Source: Listeria cossartiae subsp. cossartiae (GTDB taxonomy: Bacteria; Bacillota; Bacilli; Lactobacillales; Listeriaceae). From it: DNA of 64,000 nucleotides. Positions within the stretch are counted from its first letter, which is position 1. Every line of letters begins with the position of its first letter. A model generated the notes under the pieces. It did not search any database and was not told the origin of the DNA. It saw nothing but the letters and a program-made list of their open reading frames with translations. Positions 34,080 through 41,917 of the stretch are shown piece after piece. Both the position numbers and the translations under genes were made by a program. Where the stretch lies: the NCBI RefSeq assembly GCF_014224155.1, contig NZ_JAASUI010000002.1, forward strand, positions 62,001-126,000, written 5' to 3'.

Positions 34080-34775
34080 ATGCTTTCCACTATAGATTTT
34101 TCCGATATTTTTTCTAGTGATTATTCGAGTAAAGTCTCTTTTAAAAAAGGTGATATTATTCATGCATTTCGTGCTTACGAAGACAAACCGCCTCAAATGG
34201 GGGTACTTTTAAAAGGAACTGCTGTTTTGGAAGGACCGACAAGCGAGGGACGTTGGATGATAAATGCTTTGATTGCTCAAAAAGCGATTTTTGGAATGGA
34301 AAGTTTGCTCGAAACAAAAACGGCCCCGGAACTTACGGAATACCGCGTCCGTGCATTAGAAAACGGTACTGCTTTATTTATCGACCGTGAATTTTTCCTC
34401 AATTATTTGTATGCGAATCCGCAATTTTTCCATCTTGTGCTGGATGATGTTATTGTACGCTACCTTTTTACAGCGAAAAATTACAAAAATATCAATCAAT
34501 CACCGATAGTAAAAGTTACTCGCATTTTTGTGGAAATTATCGAACTTCTCAATTTGCATCAATCTGAAGGACCAATTAAGCTTCCATCCTATATTAATCA
34601 AACTTTCTTAGCTGATTATTGCCGTTCTAGTCGCGCGCGAATTACAGAAGCATTAGAAGAATTACGCGAAAGTGGCTTATTGCTCTCTAAAAGACCAATT
34701 ACAATTAGTTCTCATGAAAATTTGTTAGACCAAGTGGACAGTTTTCAAACAGGGAACGGCTTATTAACTAAATAA
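34080..34775 (+). CDS. Crp/Fnr-family transcription regulator
   Basis: A 231-residue regulator with a beta-roll sensor-like domain (about 20-125), a dimer helix and a winged helix with NQTFLADYCRSSRARITEALEELRESGLL near 175-205. It has no Fnr cysteine cluster and no clear cAMP-binding arginine-serine motif. It is a member of the PrfA-like paralogue set. The ATG at 34080, 8 bases after TAGGAG, is preferred over an earlier in-frame TTG. Its 3' end overlaps the convergent EAL gene by 31 bp, a tail-to-tail arrangement that may let the two transcripts interfere. Confidence 0.82.
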   Translation: MLSTIDFSDIFSSDYSSKVSFKKGDIIHAFRAYEDKPPQMGVLLKGTAVLEGPTSEGRWMINALIAQKAIFGMESLLETKTAPELTEYRVRALENGTALFIDREFFLNYLYANPQFFHLVLDDVIVRYLFTAKNYKNINQSPIVKVTRIFVEIIELLNLHQSEGPIKLPSYINQTFLADYCRSSRARITEALEELRESGLLLSKRPITISSHENLLDQVDSFQTGNGLLTK

Positions 34776-35455
34776 CCTTGAAAAATCGATACGCCATGGC
34801 TTTCTAGTAGAGTCATGGTTTCTTTTGTTTCAATTCCTTCAACCACAAAATCAAGGCTGTTTTTTTGCGCAAAATTCGCCCATGCTTTAATAAATAATAG
34901 TAAATCTTCTAATGGAATATTTTTGAAATGAATTAATGAGAATTTAATTTCTATTATGTAAGGTAGGTAGCTCATCACTCGCTCTAAGCTGTTTAAGCCA
35001 CAACTAACATCATCAATTGCGATATGATAGCCAAGACCGTGAATCACTTTAATTTTGTTTAGGATAAATGCGTCTTTATCATTCGCATTGAGGTGGCGTT
35101 TATGCGCGGGAACATCAAAAATATCTTCAGTCATTTCGACGGTAATGCGGTGGCTCTCGATTTTCAATTTATCTAGCCAATGGAGGGTTTCTGTATAAAA
35201 AAGTTGCTGTGGAGCGATATTTATGGCAAATCGATCATTTGGATATTTCGCTAAAACCTCAAAAAAAGCATCGCAAAACCACTCTGAAAAAGCCAAGTAT
35301 AATTCTTCATCTGCGAGTACTGCCTCTAATTCTGATAGAGGAAATCTAGGAACTTTACTATCATCGCGCAAAAGTATTTCATATTCGACAATATTTCCCT
35401 GAAGAACGTCTAACTTAGGTTGAATAAAAAGTTGAAATTTCATGAGTCCCATCAT
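34745..35455 (-). CDS. pdeD: EAL-domain protein (PdeD type)
   Basis: A 236-residue EAL domain. The signature reads EYEILLRD (EIL in place of EAL). The other catalytic residues remain: AINIAPQQ (Asn), EMTED (Glu), AIDDVSCG (two Asp), EIKFSL (Lys), VEGIET (Glu) and FQGYLV (Gln). Loop 6, normally DFGTGYSSL, is changed to DVSCGLNSL, which may alter dimerisation or metal use. In Listeria this locus is reported as one of three c-di-GMP phosphodiesterases. The ATG at 35455 follows AAAGGGAAGGG; an internal ATG at 35443 begins the conserved KFQLFIQPK part. Confidence 0.82.
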   Translation of the reverse strand: MMGLMKFQLFIQPKLDVLQGNIVEYEILLRDDSKVPRFPLSELEAVLADEELYLAFSEWFCDAFFEVLAKYPNDRFAINIAPQQLFYTETLHWLDKLKIESHRITVEMTEDIFDVPAHKRHLNANDKDAFILNKIKVIHGLGYHIAIDDVSCGLNSLERVMSYLPYIIEIKFSLIHFKNIPLEDLLLFIKAWANFAQKNSLDFVVEGIETKETMTLLESHGVSIFQGYLVNKPFPV

Positions 35456-35525
35456 CCCTTCCCTTTTCTCTTCTCTATTCTAATACATTTTTAGTACTAA
35501 TCGCAAAATTTAGTATAATAATAAA

Positions 35526-35547
35526 CAGGCATTCCGGAAAATGCCTG
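35526..35547. terminator. Short hairpin, possible terminator
   Basis: CAGGCATT (35526-35533) pairs with AATGCCTG (35540-35547). The T-richness downstream on the minus strand is moderate. It lies behind the immunity remnant. Confidence 0.5.
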
Positions 35548-35575
35548 CAAATCTTTAGTTAAAATATTTCTCTCA

Positions 35576-35865
35576 TCATTGAACGATCTCATATGCCACA
35601 TCTTCTACTTGAGGAAAAATTCCGTATTCATCAATAAACACAGGGCGCATCCATTTGTAAAAAAAATTATCTAATTCTGTTATCAACGGTTCTTTTAAAA
35701 TAGCATATGTTAATACTTGACGTTCCATTAATTCAGTTAAAATATTTAAAAAATCGTTTTTATCTACTTTTTCATTGCCTAAGTCAGCGATTATTCTACT
35801 AAAAAGACTATATAATTCTTCTTCTGACCTAGTTTCAGGTAAATTTTATAATCTTCTAATCTCAT
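35576..35865 (-). pseudogene. Frameshifted immunity gene remnant
   Basis: From an ATG at 35865, behind AGGGG, ten codons (MRLEDYKIYL) lead into an early stop. The neighbouring frame is open and coherent from about 35838 to a TGA at 35576-35578, encoding PETRSEEELYSLFSRIIADLG... to ...EDVAYEIVQ. One extra T in the AAATTT run near 35840 would join the two into a protein of about 95 residues. It sits immediately after the displaced toxin tip, where an immunity gene belongs. It is a decayed immunity gene, or a single-base sequencing error. Confidence 0.7.
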
Positions 35866-35899
35866 CAGTTTATTTCCCCTTAAATGAATGTTCGGGCGT

Positions 35900-36228
35900 C
35901 TATGAGAAGTAAGCGAGGCGTCTACATAAATTTGAGCCATAAGGTTTAAATGACCAATTATCTCCTAATATAGATTTAATTTCATTAGGGGTACAACCAA
36001 ATAACCGCTGTGGATTATCTATTATATCTTGGAATGAACCAGGCTTCCATTGAACATTCCCAGTACCATATTTTTCTTTAAAATAATTATTCCATTTCTC
36101 ACCATTTACTGTTTGCTTCGTTTCTCCAGGATTTAATTTCTCTTTAATCACAGGCTTATTTCTAGCTGCTGCAATCCCAAACCCTAAACCTAATGCCATG
36201 TCCGTTAATCCTGCATCATCTTCTTCTG
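35900..36228 (-). pseudogene. Displaced LXG toxin C-terminal tip (orphan cassette)
   Basis: The reading frame (36221 downward) begins with the exact junction sequence of the intact locus B toxin, DDAGLTDMALGLGFG..KPVIKEKLN, then diverges into a different tip (...GETKQTVNGEKWNNYFKEKYG...). It ends at 35900 with RRLAYFS. A TAG stop lies just upstream in frame, and the LXG export domain is missing, so it cannot be exported as such. An ATG within the junction (36199) could start a 99-residue peptide but has no clear ribosome site. It is best read as the former tip of the toxin, pushed downstream when the present tip was acquired. Confidence 0.75.
36131..36221. repeat. 91-bp direct repeat, copy 1
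   Basis: This stretch is identical over 91 bp to 37238-37328. It encodes the LXG toxin junction region (DDAGLTD through KEKLN). Homology here would allow recombination that swaps toxin tips. Confidence 0.9.
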
Positions 36229-36295
36229 GCTAAAATTATCGTACATCAAAGAAACATTCATTAGGACTAGAAAAAAACTTGAATTTTTGTACAAT

Positions 36296-36407
36296 AAATA
36301 CAGCTAGCTTTTGTTAGCTATTGGCAACTTGATTAGTGAGTTTATTCCTTACTATCAAGGCTTTACTATCCGACTCCAATCAGATAGTGAAGTGCCTTTT
36401 TTATTTT
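36296..36407 (+). ncRNA. Possible structured small RNA with terminator
   Basis: Plus-strand elements in order: an AGCTAGC/GTTAGCT hairpin (about 36302-36321), an AGTGAG/CTTACT hairpin (about 36335-36353), then a strong AAGGCTTTACTATC/GATAGTGAAGTGCCTT hairpin (36358-36401) followed by TTTTTT. No plus-strand gene is present nearby, so the terminator has no obvious customer. A TACAAT lies at 36290-36295 without a good -35 box. It may be a small RNA or a leftover terminator. Confidence 0.35.
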
Positions 36408-36412
36408 TAAAT

Positions 36413-36805
36413 TTACTTGTCTTGCCAAAAGAATAGATTGTCTTTCATGCTTAATTCTTCTACAAGAATGTTTTTACAAACTATGTTCATTAGCATAATT
36501 GATAAGTCAAGGGAGCATTGTACAAAATTTTCATTCTCTTCATATTTTTTTAAAGAAATATCTTGTCCATCATACCCCAGTTGTCCTCCTCTCATGTCTT
36601 TTACATTATCTATGGTTCTCCAATTAGCATCTGTTTCATAACAAACTTTATAACAAGAAATAAAGCTAATTTTCCAACAAGTTTTCTCATTATTTTCTAT
36701 AAAAATATATACCTCATCGCCAAAATACCGTGTTTGAATATCCAATATTGACATATCCCAATACTCCGTATTATCAATCTCATTTTGTAATAATTCAATA
36801 TCCAT
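36413..36805 (-). CDS. Probable immunity protein of LXG locus B
   Basis: A 130-residue, mostly beta-stranded acidic protein (MDIELLQNEIDNTEYWDMSIL...). YFGDEVYIFIEN and WKISFISCYKVCYETDA segments resemble immunity proteins in other polymorphic toxin loci, but I cannot name the family. It begins 15 bp after the toxin stop codon, behind AGGT. By position it should neutralise the current tip of the LXG toxin. AT content is higher than in the LXG-domain half of the toxin gene, in line with cassette exchange. Confidence 0.7.
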   Translation of the reverse strand: MDIELLQNEIDNTEYWDMSILDIQTRYFGDEVYIFIENNEKTCWKISFISCYKVCYETDANWRTIDNVKDMRGGQLGYDGQDISLKKYEENENFVQCSLDLSIMLMNIVCKNILVEELSMKDNLFFWQDK

Positions 36806-36820
36806 AATATACCTCCAAAA

Positions 36821-38326
36821 TTATTTATTAGTCCAAGGAATATGTCCATCAGGGCTTTTTTTATCAACAATATTCCCTTTTATATCCAATGGGTTTTTAT
36901 TCTCATCAAAAATATGCATATGTTCATAATTAGTGACTTTATCAGGTGGATCAATACGAACTCTAAAATTACCATTTGCATCTTTTATGTGAACTCGTCC
37001 GTTATTTTCAAAAAATTGCCAATCTTCCGGTATACTATTTCTTAACTCATCTAATGACATATTATTAATTTCATTAGGCTTTAATTTATTAAAATTAGCC
37101 CCACTGGCTTTCTTAATTTTCTCTAAAACAGCTTTCTCTCGTTTAAAATACTCTTTTATTTTCGAAGCTTCTCTAGCTTTTTTACTTGCTTCTATATTCT
37201 CTCGTACTCTTTTTTTTATTTTCTTAGGTTCTAGGTCATTTAATTTCTCTTTAATCACAGGCTTATTTCTAGCTGCTGCAATCCCAAACCCTAAACCTAA
37301 TGCCATGTCCGTTAATCCTGCATCATCTGTCCAATCTTTCATACTAGCGATATAGGCAGAGGATCTTAATACACCGCCGGAAAATCCAGATACTTTTTGG
37401 CCAGTTAAATAGTTTACTCCATCTTTCCAACTATCATTGACTCGCCGTTCAAGTTCTTCCCCCGAAAGTTCTGTGTAAGAAATAGCCGGTAATTCCTGAC
37501 CATGTTTTTCTAAGAACGCTTGTAATTCCTTGTTTTCTACTCGTTTTCCATCTTTTTCAAGTAACCACATCGTGACTGTTTCACCTTGATCATTCACATA
37601 TGTATAGGCTAATACCGTGTAATCCTCAAAACCATCCGGATACGGATCTTTGTCATTTTCTTTTCGTGCGTTATCCAGTGCTTTTTTCATAAGCAACAAG
37701 CTGTTTGCCGCACTTTTCGGCACGGAATAAGTCCCTGTTTTGTCATTAAAAGTCACGTGATGTAGCAACTCTTGCACCGCGCGTCCTGTCGCTTGAATGA
37801 GTTCGGCTAATGCACTAAAGAACTGTCCGTGACTTTGTTCAAAAGCCAAATATTTTTCTAGGATATTCTCTTGTTCGATGGCTTTCAGTAATTGCGTGTG
37901 GACACTTCTTGATTTCACTGCATAGACTTGTTGCATATCTGGCTTCGTGTTCGGTGCGGTTAATTGTCGATGCAAGTCTTCTTCTTTTCGCTGTAACTGG
38001 CTAACCTTGGCCATCGCTTCTTGTAAAATTTCTGCATCAATTCTGGCAGAAGGCGAACTATCCACTTGGCTCCCGAACTCACGAATATATTGCGCTAGTC
38101 GCTCTTCGCTTTCATCCAATGCTTCAATGATGCTCTGGCAAATACTTGTATAGGTACTAGAAAAATACCTTTTGGAGGTACTAACTGCTTCTCCTTTTAA
38201 ACTATTGTCCTGGGCGTAATCCATCGCTGCTTCTTTAATCTTTCTAATCATCGCTTTGGCTTCCGCATTACTACTTCGCAAACCGTGGAGAAAGTCATTC
38301 AATTCCGCAATATCTATCCGGCTCAC
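36821..38326 (-). CDS. LXG-family T7SS toxin with nuclease-like tip
   Basis: A 501-residue toxin. Residues 1 to ~215 form the LXG export domain (SRIDIAELNDFLHGL..., ENILEKYLAFEQSHGQFF). A linker with GFSGGVLRSSAYIASMKDW follows, then the conserved junction DDAGLTDMALGLGFGIAAARNKPVIKEKLN (about 333-362). The tip is a highly charged helix (about 363-410) followed by a small domain ending in RVRIDPP, NYEHMHIFDENKNPLD and SPDGHIPW. The HxH and terminal GHIP motifs recall RNase-type polymorphic toxin tips; the exact family is uncertain. Start is GTG at 38326 after AAGGAG, overlapping the upstream stop by 4 bp. Confidence 0.8.
   Translation of the reverse strand: MSRIDIAELNDFLHGLRSSNAEAKAMIRKIKEAAMDYAQDNSLKGEAVSTSKRYFSSTYTSICQSIIEALDESEERLAQYIREFGSQVDSSPSARIDAEILQEAMAKVSQLQRKEEDLHRQLTAPNTKPDMQQVYAVKSRSVHTQLLKAIEQENILEKYLAFEQSHGQFFSALAELIQATGRAVQELLHHVTFNDKTGTYSVPKSAANSLLLMKKALDNARKENDKDPYPDGFEDYTVLAYTYVNDQGETVTMWLLEKDGKRVENKELQAFLEKHGQELPAISYTELSGEELERRVNDSWKDGVNYLTGQKVSGFSGGVLRSSAYIASMKDWTDDAGLTDMALGLGFGIAAARNKPVIKEKLNDLEPKKIKKRVRENIEASKKAREASKIKEYFKREKAVLEKIKKASGANFNKLKPNEINNMSLDELRNSIPEDWQFFENNGRVHIKDANGNFRVRIDPPDKVTNYEHMHIFDENKNPLDIKGNIVDKKSPDGHIPWTNK
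37238..37328. repeat. 91-bp direct repeat, copy 2
   Basis: Identical to 36131-36221. In this copy the junction is inside the intact toxin gene. Confidence 0.9.
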
Positions 38327-38691
38327 TTACTCCACTCCTTTTGCAAGGTGGCTTGTTTGGTTTCTAACGTGTGGAGCCTGTCCTTATTTTCTTGTAATTC
38401 CGTGTCTAAATCGGTTCTTTTATCCTGGAGATCACGCCTCCAAGCCTGAGATTCTTCGTGTTGTTGCTCTTCTAAATAACGATGAAAACCACTGGCTTCT
38501 TCGCCTTGCCAGCCACTGCGTAAAAAGTCTAATAACACCAGTTTTTCTTGTGTTAATTGGTTGCTGTCCTCTTCTAGCCAATCTTGTTCATTTTGTTTTC
38601 TTCTCGTTTGGTCAACATCCGTTTCTGCCGTTATTTTCGCTTTTTTAATTTGTTGGAGTTGTTGTTCAAGCTGACTATGTGCGCTATCCAT
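38323..38691 (-). CDS. LXG-associated coiled-coil partner protein, locus B
   Basis: A 122-residue charged helical protein, same length as its locus A homologue. It shares QQLQQIKKA, RRKQNEQDWLEED, LRSGWQGEEASGFHRYLEEQQ and a final LETKQATLQKEWSK helix. Expected to bind the LXG domain before export by the type VII system. It overlaps the toxin start by 4 bp and abuts the preceding small gene. Confidence 0.75.
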   Translation of the reverse strand: MDSAHSQLEQQLQQIKKAKITAETDVDQTRRKQNEQDWLEEDSNQLTQEKLVLLDFLRSGWQGEEASGFHRYLEEQQHEESQAWRRDLQDKRTDLDTELQENKDRLHTLETKQATLQKEWSK

Positions 38692-38982
38692 TTAACGCAC
38701 CTCCAATTGATTGATTTTTTGTCCCATGACCTGGTCTTGCTTGGCATAGGCAATACCCATTTTCTTTAACCGACTCGCATCTTGTTTGGTCACGTGTTGG
38801 AAATCTTCCACGACATCCACCAACTCAATCAATGCCAAGCGTAATTGATCAATTGAATTGGCTCTGGAATACGCCATGTTCCCGTTTTTTAATGGCAAAT
38901 AGCTTCCCGAACTTTTACTTGCCAATTTAGTTGCATGTTGTTGGAAGGTTCTTTCATCGACTTTTATTTCTCTCATCTGCAT
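38692..38982 (-). CDS. Small WXG100-like T7SS partner protein, locus B
   Basis: A 96-residue helical protein (MQMREIKVDERTFQQHATKL...) with NMAYSRANSIDQLRLALIELV in the middle. It is the counterpart of the first gene of locus A. Two start codons are possible: 38982 (GAGG 5 bases before) and 38976 (MREIKV, aligning better with the locus A protein). Promoter element at 39013-39056. Confidence 0.75.
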   Translation of the reverse strand: MQMREIKVDERTFQQHATKLASKSSGSYLPLKNGNMAYSRANSIDQLRLALIELVDVVEDFQHVTKQDASRLKKMGIAYAKQDQVMGQKINQLEVR

Positions 38983-39012
38983 GCTTCCTCTCTATGTATA
39001 TCCTTTCCCCTT

Positions 39013-39056
39013 ATTATAGCACCGGTAGCACATCTCTTTTGTGAGCATTCTGTGAA
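39013..39056 (-). promoter_or_regulatory. Promoter of LXG locus B with conserved upstream element
   Basis: TGCTATAAT (TATAAT at 39018-39013) with TTCACAGAATGCTCACAAAA (39056-39037) upstream, nearly matching the locus A region. The rest of 39057-39314 is AT-rich with no gene or structure I can support. Confidence 0.65.
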
Positions 39057-39314
39057 ACAATTCATTGAAAAAGAGCTTAAAACAGACTTTCTACGTGAAT
39101 AAATTAACATTTCATGTTCAATAGATTTTATGCTACATACTATTTTAATATAAAACTGCAGTTCAATTATATAATCTACGTTCAACCAAATTTCTTTACA
39201 AGAAACCGTTTATTCGATATTATCCGTAAAATCATATGCAGTTTCACATTGAGTAAATTTTATAAACCGATTAGCTTTAATTCATTGTAATACGTTTGGC
39301 TAGTTTTTCAAATA

Positions 39315-39348
39315 AAAACAGAGATTCTCCGGAAAGAATCTCTGTTTT
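39315..39348 (-). terminator. Terminator after chitinase gene
   Basis: AAAACAGAGATTCT (39315-39328) pairs with AGAATCTCTGTTTT (39335-39348). On the minus strand the stem is followed by further T residues. Confidence 0.88.
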
Positions 39349-39354
39349 CGTCTA

Positions 39355-41637
39355 TTAATTAATCAAAAGCCACGGGCCCCATTGTTCAGCTCCCGGCTCG
39401 TTCCCTTGTGTCCACCACTGTGCTTCATATGTTTGCCCTTTGTAAGAAACCCTGTCTCCCTTATTGTACGTTTTAGCAGTGTCCCATGCTGGAGTTGCTG
39501 GTGGTGTTGCCGCGTCAAGCGTTGTCACAGTTAAGGCCGAGCTTGCCGCCGAGAAGTTCCCAGCCGCATCATATGCTTTTACTGTGTAAGTGTACGCTGT
39601 TTTTGCAGTTAAGCCACTATCTGTAAAAGTAGTTCCTGAAACAGAGCCAACTTCGGTCCCGTTTCGGTACACTTTATATCCAGCCACCGCTTTATTGTCC
39701 GTTGAAGCTGTCCACGTTAGCGTAGCAGCTTTATCGGTTACATTAGAAGATGCGAGTGCTTTTGGTACGGTTGGAGCTTCTGTATCGCTTGGATCAGGTA
39801 CAACAGTTCCTCCGCCAAAAATCGTTTGTTTACCAAATTCGACACTCGATTTTACCATTCGTTGCGTTAAATCAATTTTAGAAATATTATTTACATCCAC
39901 ACTAGATGCACTCGATTTTAAACGGAACGTATAAGATGCGCCTTGCGGAATTTGTTGCGCGTCGTATACAGAAGCTAAATCAACTACTGTATTGCCACCT
40001 GAAGTAGTAACAGTACCTGCTTTATAATCTCCAGCAGTTAGCGTTTCGCCCGCTTTTACCGGAATATAAAACTTAGGTAATTTCACTGTTTCAAACGATA
40101 GCTCGGTTGATTTCAAGACTTCATTTGTTTCATCCGCTTTTTCATTATTGGTAATTGTAATTTCGTATCCGACCCCATTTTCGCTATAAGGTTTCACTGT
40201 CGCTACCACATTTAAATTCGCATAAGTGATTGTATTTTGCGGGATAGCGCTAGTACCAAATAATCCTGATTTAATCGCCTTTGTGAGTTCATCGCGCTTA
40301 GTTGAAGTCGTTGTTTTATCCTGCGACTGCATCCAAGAAATCATCCCACCAAGATTATTATCTTTTACATATTGTGCCTTATAGCCAATCGAGCGCGTAT
40401 TGTCATATGTGTAAAACTCCCCAGTTTCCTTACTATAAAGATACGGCGCTTTGGCAGTATCATCCCAATATTCTTTCAATGTTGGCGTTTTAGCTTTTAG
40501 CGCATCGATACTTCTATACGTCCAAACTCCGCCAGCACGGCCCCCATCACCAGTTTTAATTGGGTTTTCGTTGTTTGCCCCATAAGTAAGCGAGCCATCC
40601 GCATCTTTATTCGTTTTTTCAGCAGCTTGGAAAAGTCCTGGCAATGCCGTATCCGTTCCAGCAGCTACTTTATTCCAGCCTCGAGTATAAAATGCTGCCC
40701 CAACAACAATTTTATTCGAAACTGCTCCCTTTTCTTTTAAGTATTTCACGGTTTGATCCACGGAAAATCCACTATCATAATTCGGGTCTTTCGGATTGCC
40801 GTAAAGCGCTGTATGATGCGCACTATTCGGTGTCCATGCACCATTTAAGTCATACGTCATCACATTCGCAAAATCGACTACTTTAAACAAATTCGCTACA
40901 TCAATCCCATTTTCTAAAGTAGATTTTGCAGCTGGTAAAGCAACCGATAATTCGTATTTCTTGTTAATATCCACGCCTTGTTTATCCAAAGCAGTTCTTA
41001 AATCTTGTAAAAGTGTAATAAAGTTTTGTTTGTCCGCAGGTTTTGCATTTGGCGTGCCTTCATCGTTTTTATTATCAACAAGGTCAGCGTCCCGTACCGA
41101 AGCAGGATATTCCCAGTCCAAATCAACAAAATCCATATTGGTATATTTCACAAACTTCATCACATTTTTCACAAAGTTAGCCCGTTTTGTTGGATCTGCT
41201 GCAACTGTCGAGAAATCTCCCGACTTAGACCAGCCTCCAACTGAAACCCCTATTTTCAAATTCGGATTTTGAGCGCGCAAATCTTGAATCGCATTCAAAA
41301 CGCCGGCATTTGCTCCGCCCCATTGAACTCCCTCTTGCCCAACAGGCGCCCCAACAGCAGCATCTTTATCAGTAAAAACTAAATCCCCGTTACTATTAAA
41401 ATCCAGAAAAGCAAAATTCAAATGCGTTATTTGATCAGCCGGAATATCTTTCGGGTAAAAGTTCCCTTCTCCTCCCCAAATCGACCAATCACCATAATAC
41501 ATTACATTTCGATACTGTGGCACATTTTCAACCGCTTTCGCCCGTTTTGGCTGTGCACCAATCGATACAACCACTAACGATAAAACTAACAACACAACAG
41601 AAGTAATACTAAAAAGCTTTTTCATCTTCTTATTCAT
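39355..41637 (-). CDS. chiB: Secreted chitinase ChiB, family 18
   Basis: A 760-residue secreted glycoside hydrolase. Signal peptide to about AKA (residue 35). GH18 barrel (about 40-465) with the SVGGW motif near 133 and the catalytic DxxDxDxE-type motif as FVDLDWEYP near 170, giving Glu as proton donor. Then a linker beta domain (about 480-610), a fibronectin type III domain (about 625-710), and a C-terminal CBM5/12 chitin-binding module with YNKGDRVSYKGQTYEAQWWTQGNEP (about 718-760). It degrades chitin outside the cell; Listeria ChiB also affects infection in mice. A near-perfect cre site upstream predicts CcpA control. Confidence 0.92.
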   Translation of the reverse strand: MNKKMKKLFSITSVVLLVLSLVVVSIGAQPKRAKAVENVPQYRNVMYYGDWSIWGGEGNFYPKDIPADQITHLNFAFLDFNSNGDLVFTDKDAAVGAPVGQEGVQWGGANAGVLNAIQDLRAQNPNLKIGVSVGGWSKSGDFSTVAADPTKRANFVKNVMKFVKYTNMDFVDLDWEYPASVRDADLVDNKNDEGTPNAKPADKQNFITLLQDLRTALDKQGVDINKKYELSVALPAAKSTLENGIDVANLFKVVDFANVMTYDLNGAWTPNSAHHTALYGNPKDPNYDSGFSVDQTVKYLKEKGAVSNKIVVGAAFYTRGWNKVAAGTDTALPGLFQAAEKTNKDADGSLTYGANNENPIKTGDGGRAGGVWTYRSIDALKAKTPTLKEYWDDTAKAPYLYSKETGEFYTYDNTRSIGYKAQYVKDNNLGGMISWMQSQDKTTTSTKRDELTKAIKSGLFGTSAIPQNTITYANLNVVATVKPYSENGVGYEITITNNEKADETNEVLKSTELSFETVKLPKFYIPVKAGETLTAGDYKAGTVTTSGGNTVVDLASVYDAQQIPQGASYTFRLKSSASSVDVNNISKIDLTQRMVKSSVEFGKQTIFGGGTVVPDPSDTEAPTVPKALASSNVTDKAATLTWTASTDNKAVAGYKVYRNGTEVGSVSGTTFTDSGLTAKTAYTYTVKAYDAAGNFSAASSALTVTTLDAATPPATPAWDTAKTYNKGDRVSYKGQTYEAQWWTQGNEPGAEQWGPWLLIN

Positions 41638-41802
41638 CTCTTCACCCCGATTTTTGATTTATAAACCTCATTTCGGTAGTTCTAAGTTTGTCTCTCTGTA
41701 CCCCTTTTCGTGTGGTTGCCAGAATGCCCTTTTCTCTAATTTCCTCCCCCCGATTAAAGATTCATTCCAAGCATCTGTATATCATGCAATTATCATGCCA
41801 AA

Positions 41803-41816
41803 AGAAAGCGCTGTCA
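41803..41816. promoter_or_regulatory. Catabolite-responsive element (cre)
   Basis: AGAAAGCGCTGTCA matches the TGWAANCGNTNWCA consensus at all fixed positions but the first. It lies about 170 bp upstream of the chitinase start. Confidence 0.65.
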
Positions 41817-41878
41817 TCATGCGGTTTAGCTACCATTTCTAAGCTACACAGATAGAATATCCACTTACACAGATAAAA

Positions 41879-41907
41879 AATAGTACGAGCACTTGGCCCG
41901 TACTATC
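41879..41907 (-). terminator. Terminator after first membrane twin
   Basis: ATAGTACG and CGTACTAT arms enclose a GGCC-containing loop; on the minus strand six T residues follow. A very similar hairpin follows the second twin at 42454-42480. Confidence 0.8.
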
Positions 41908-41917
41908 TACTTTCATC

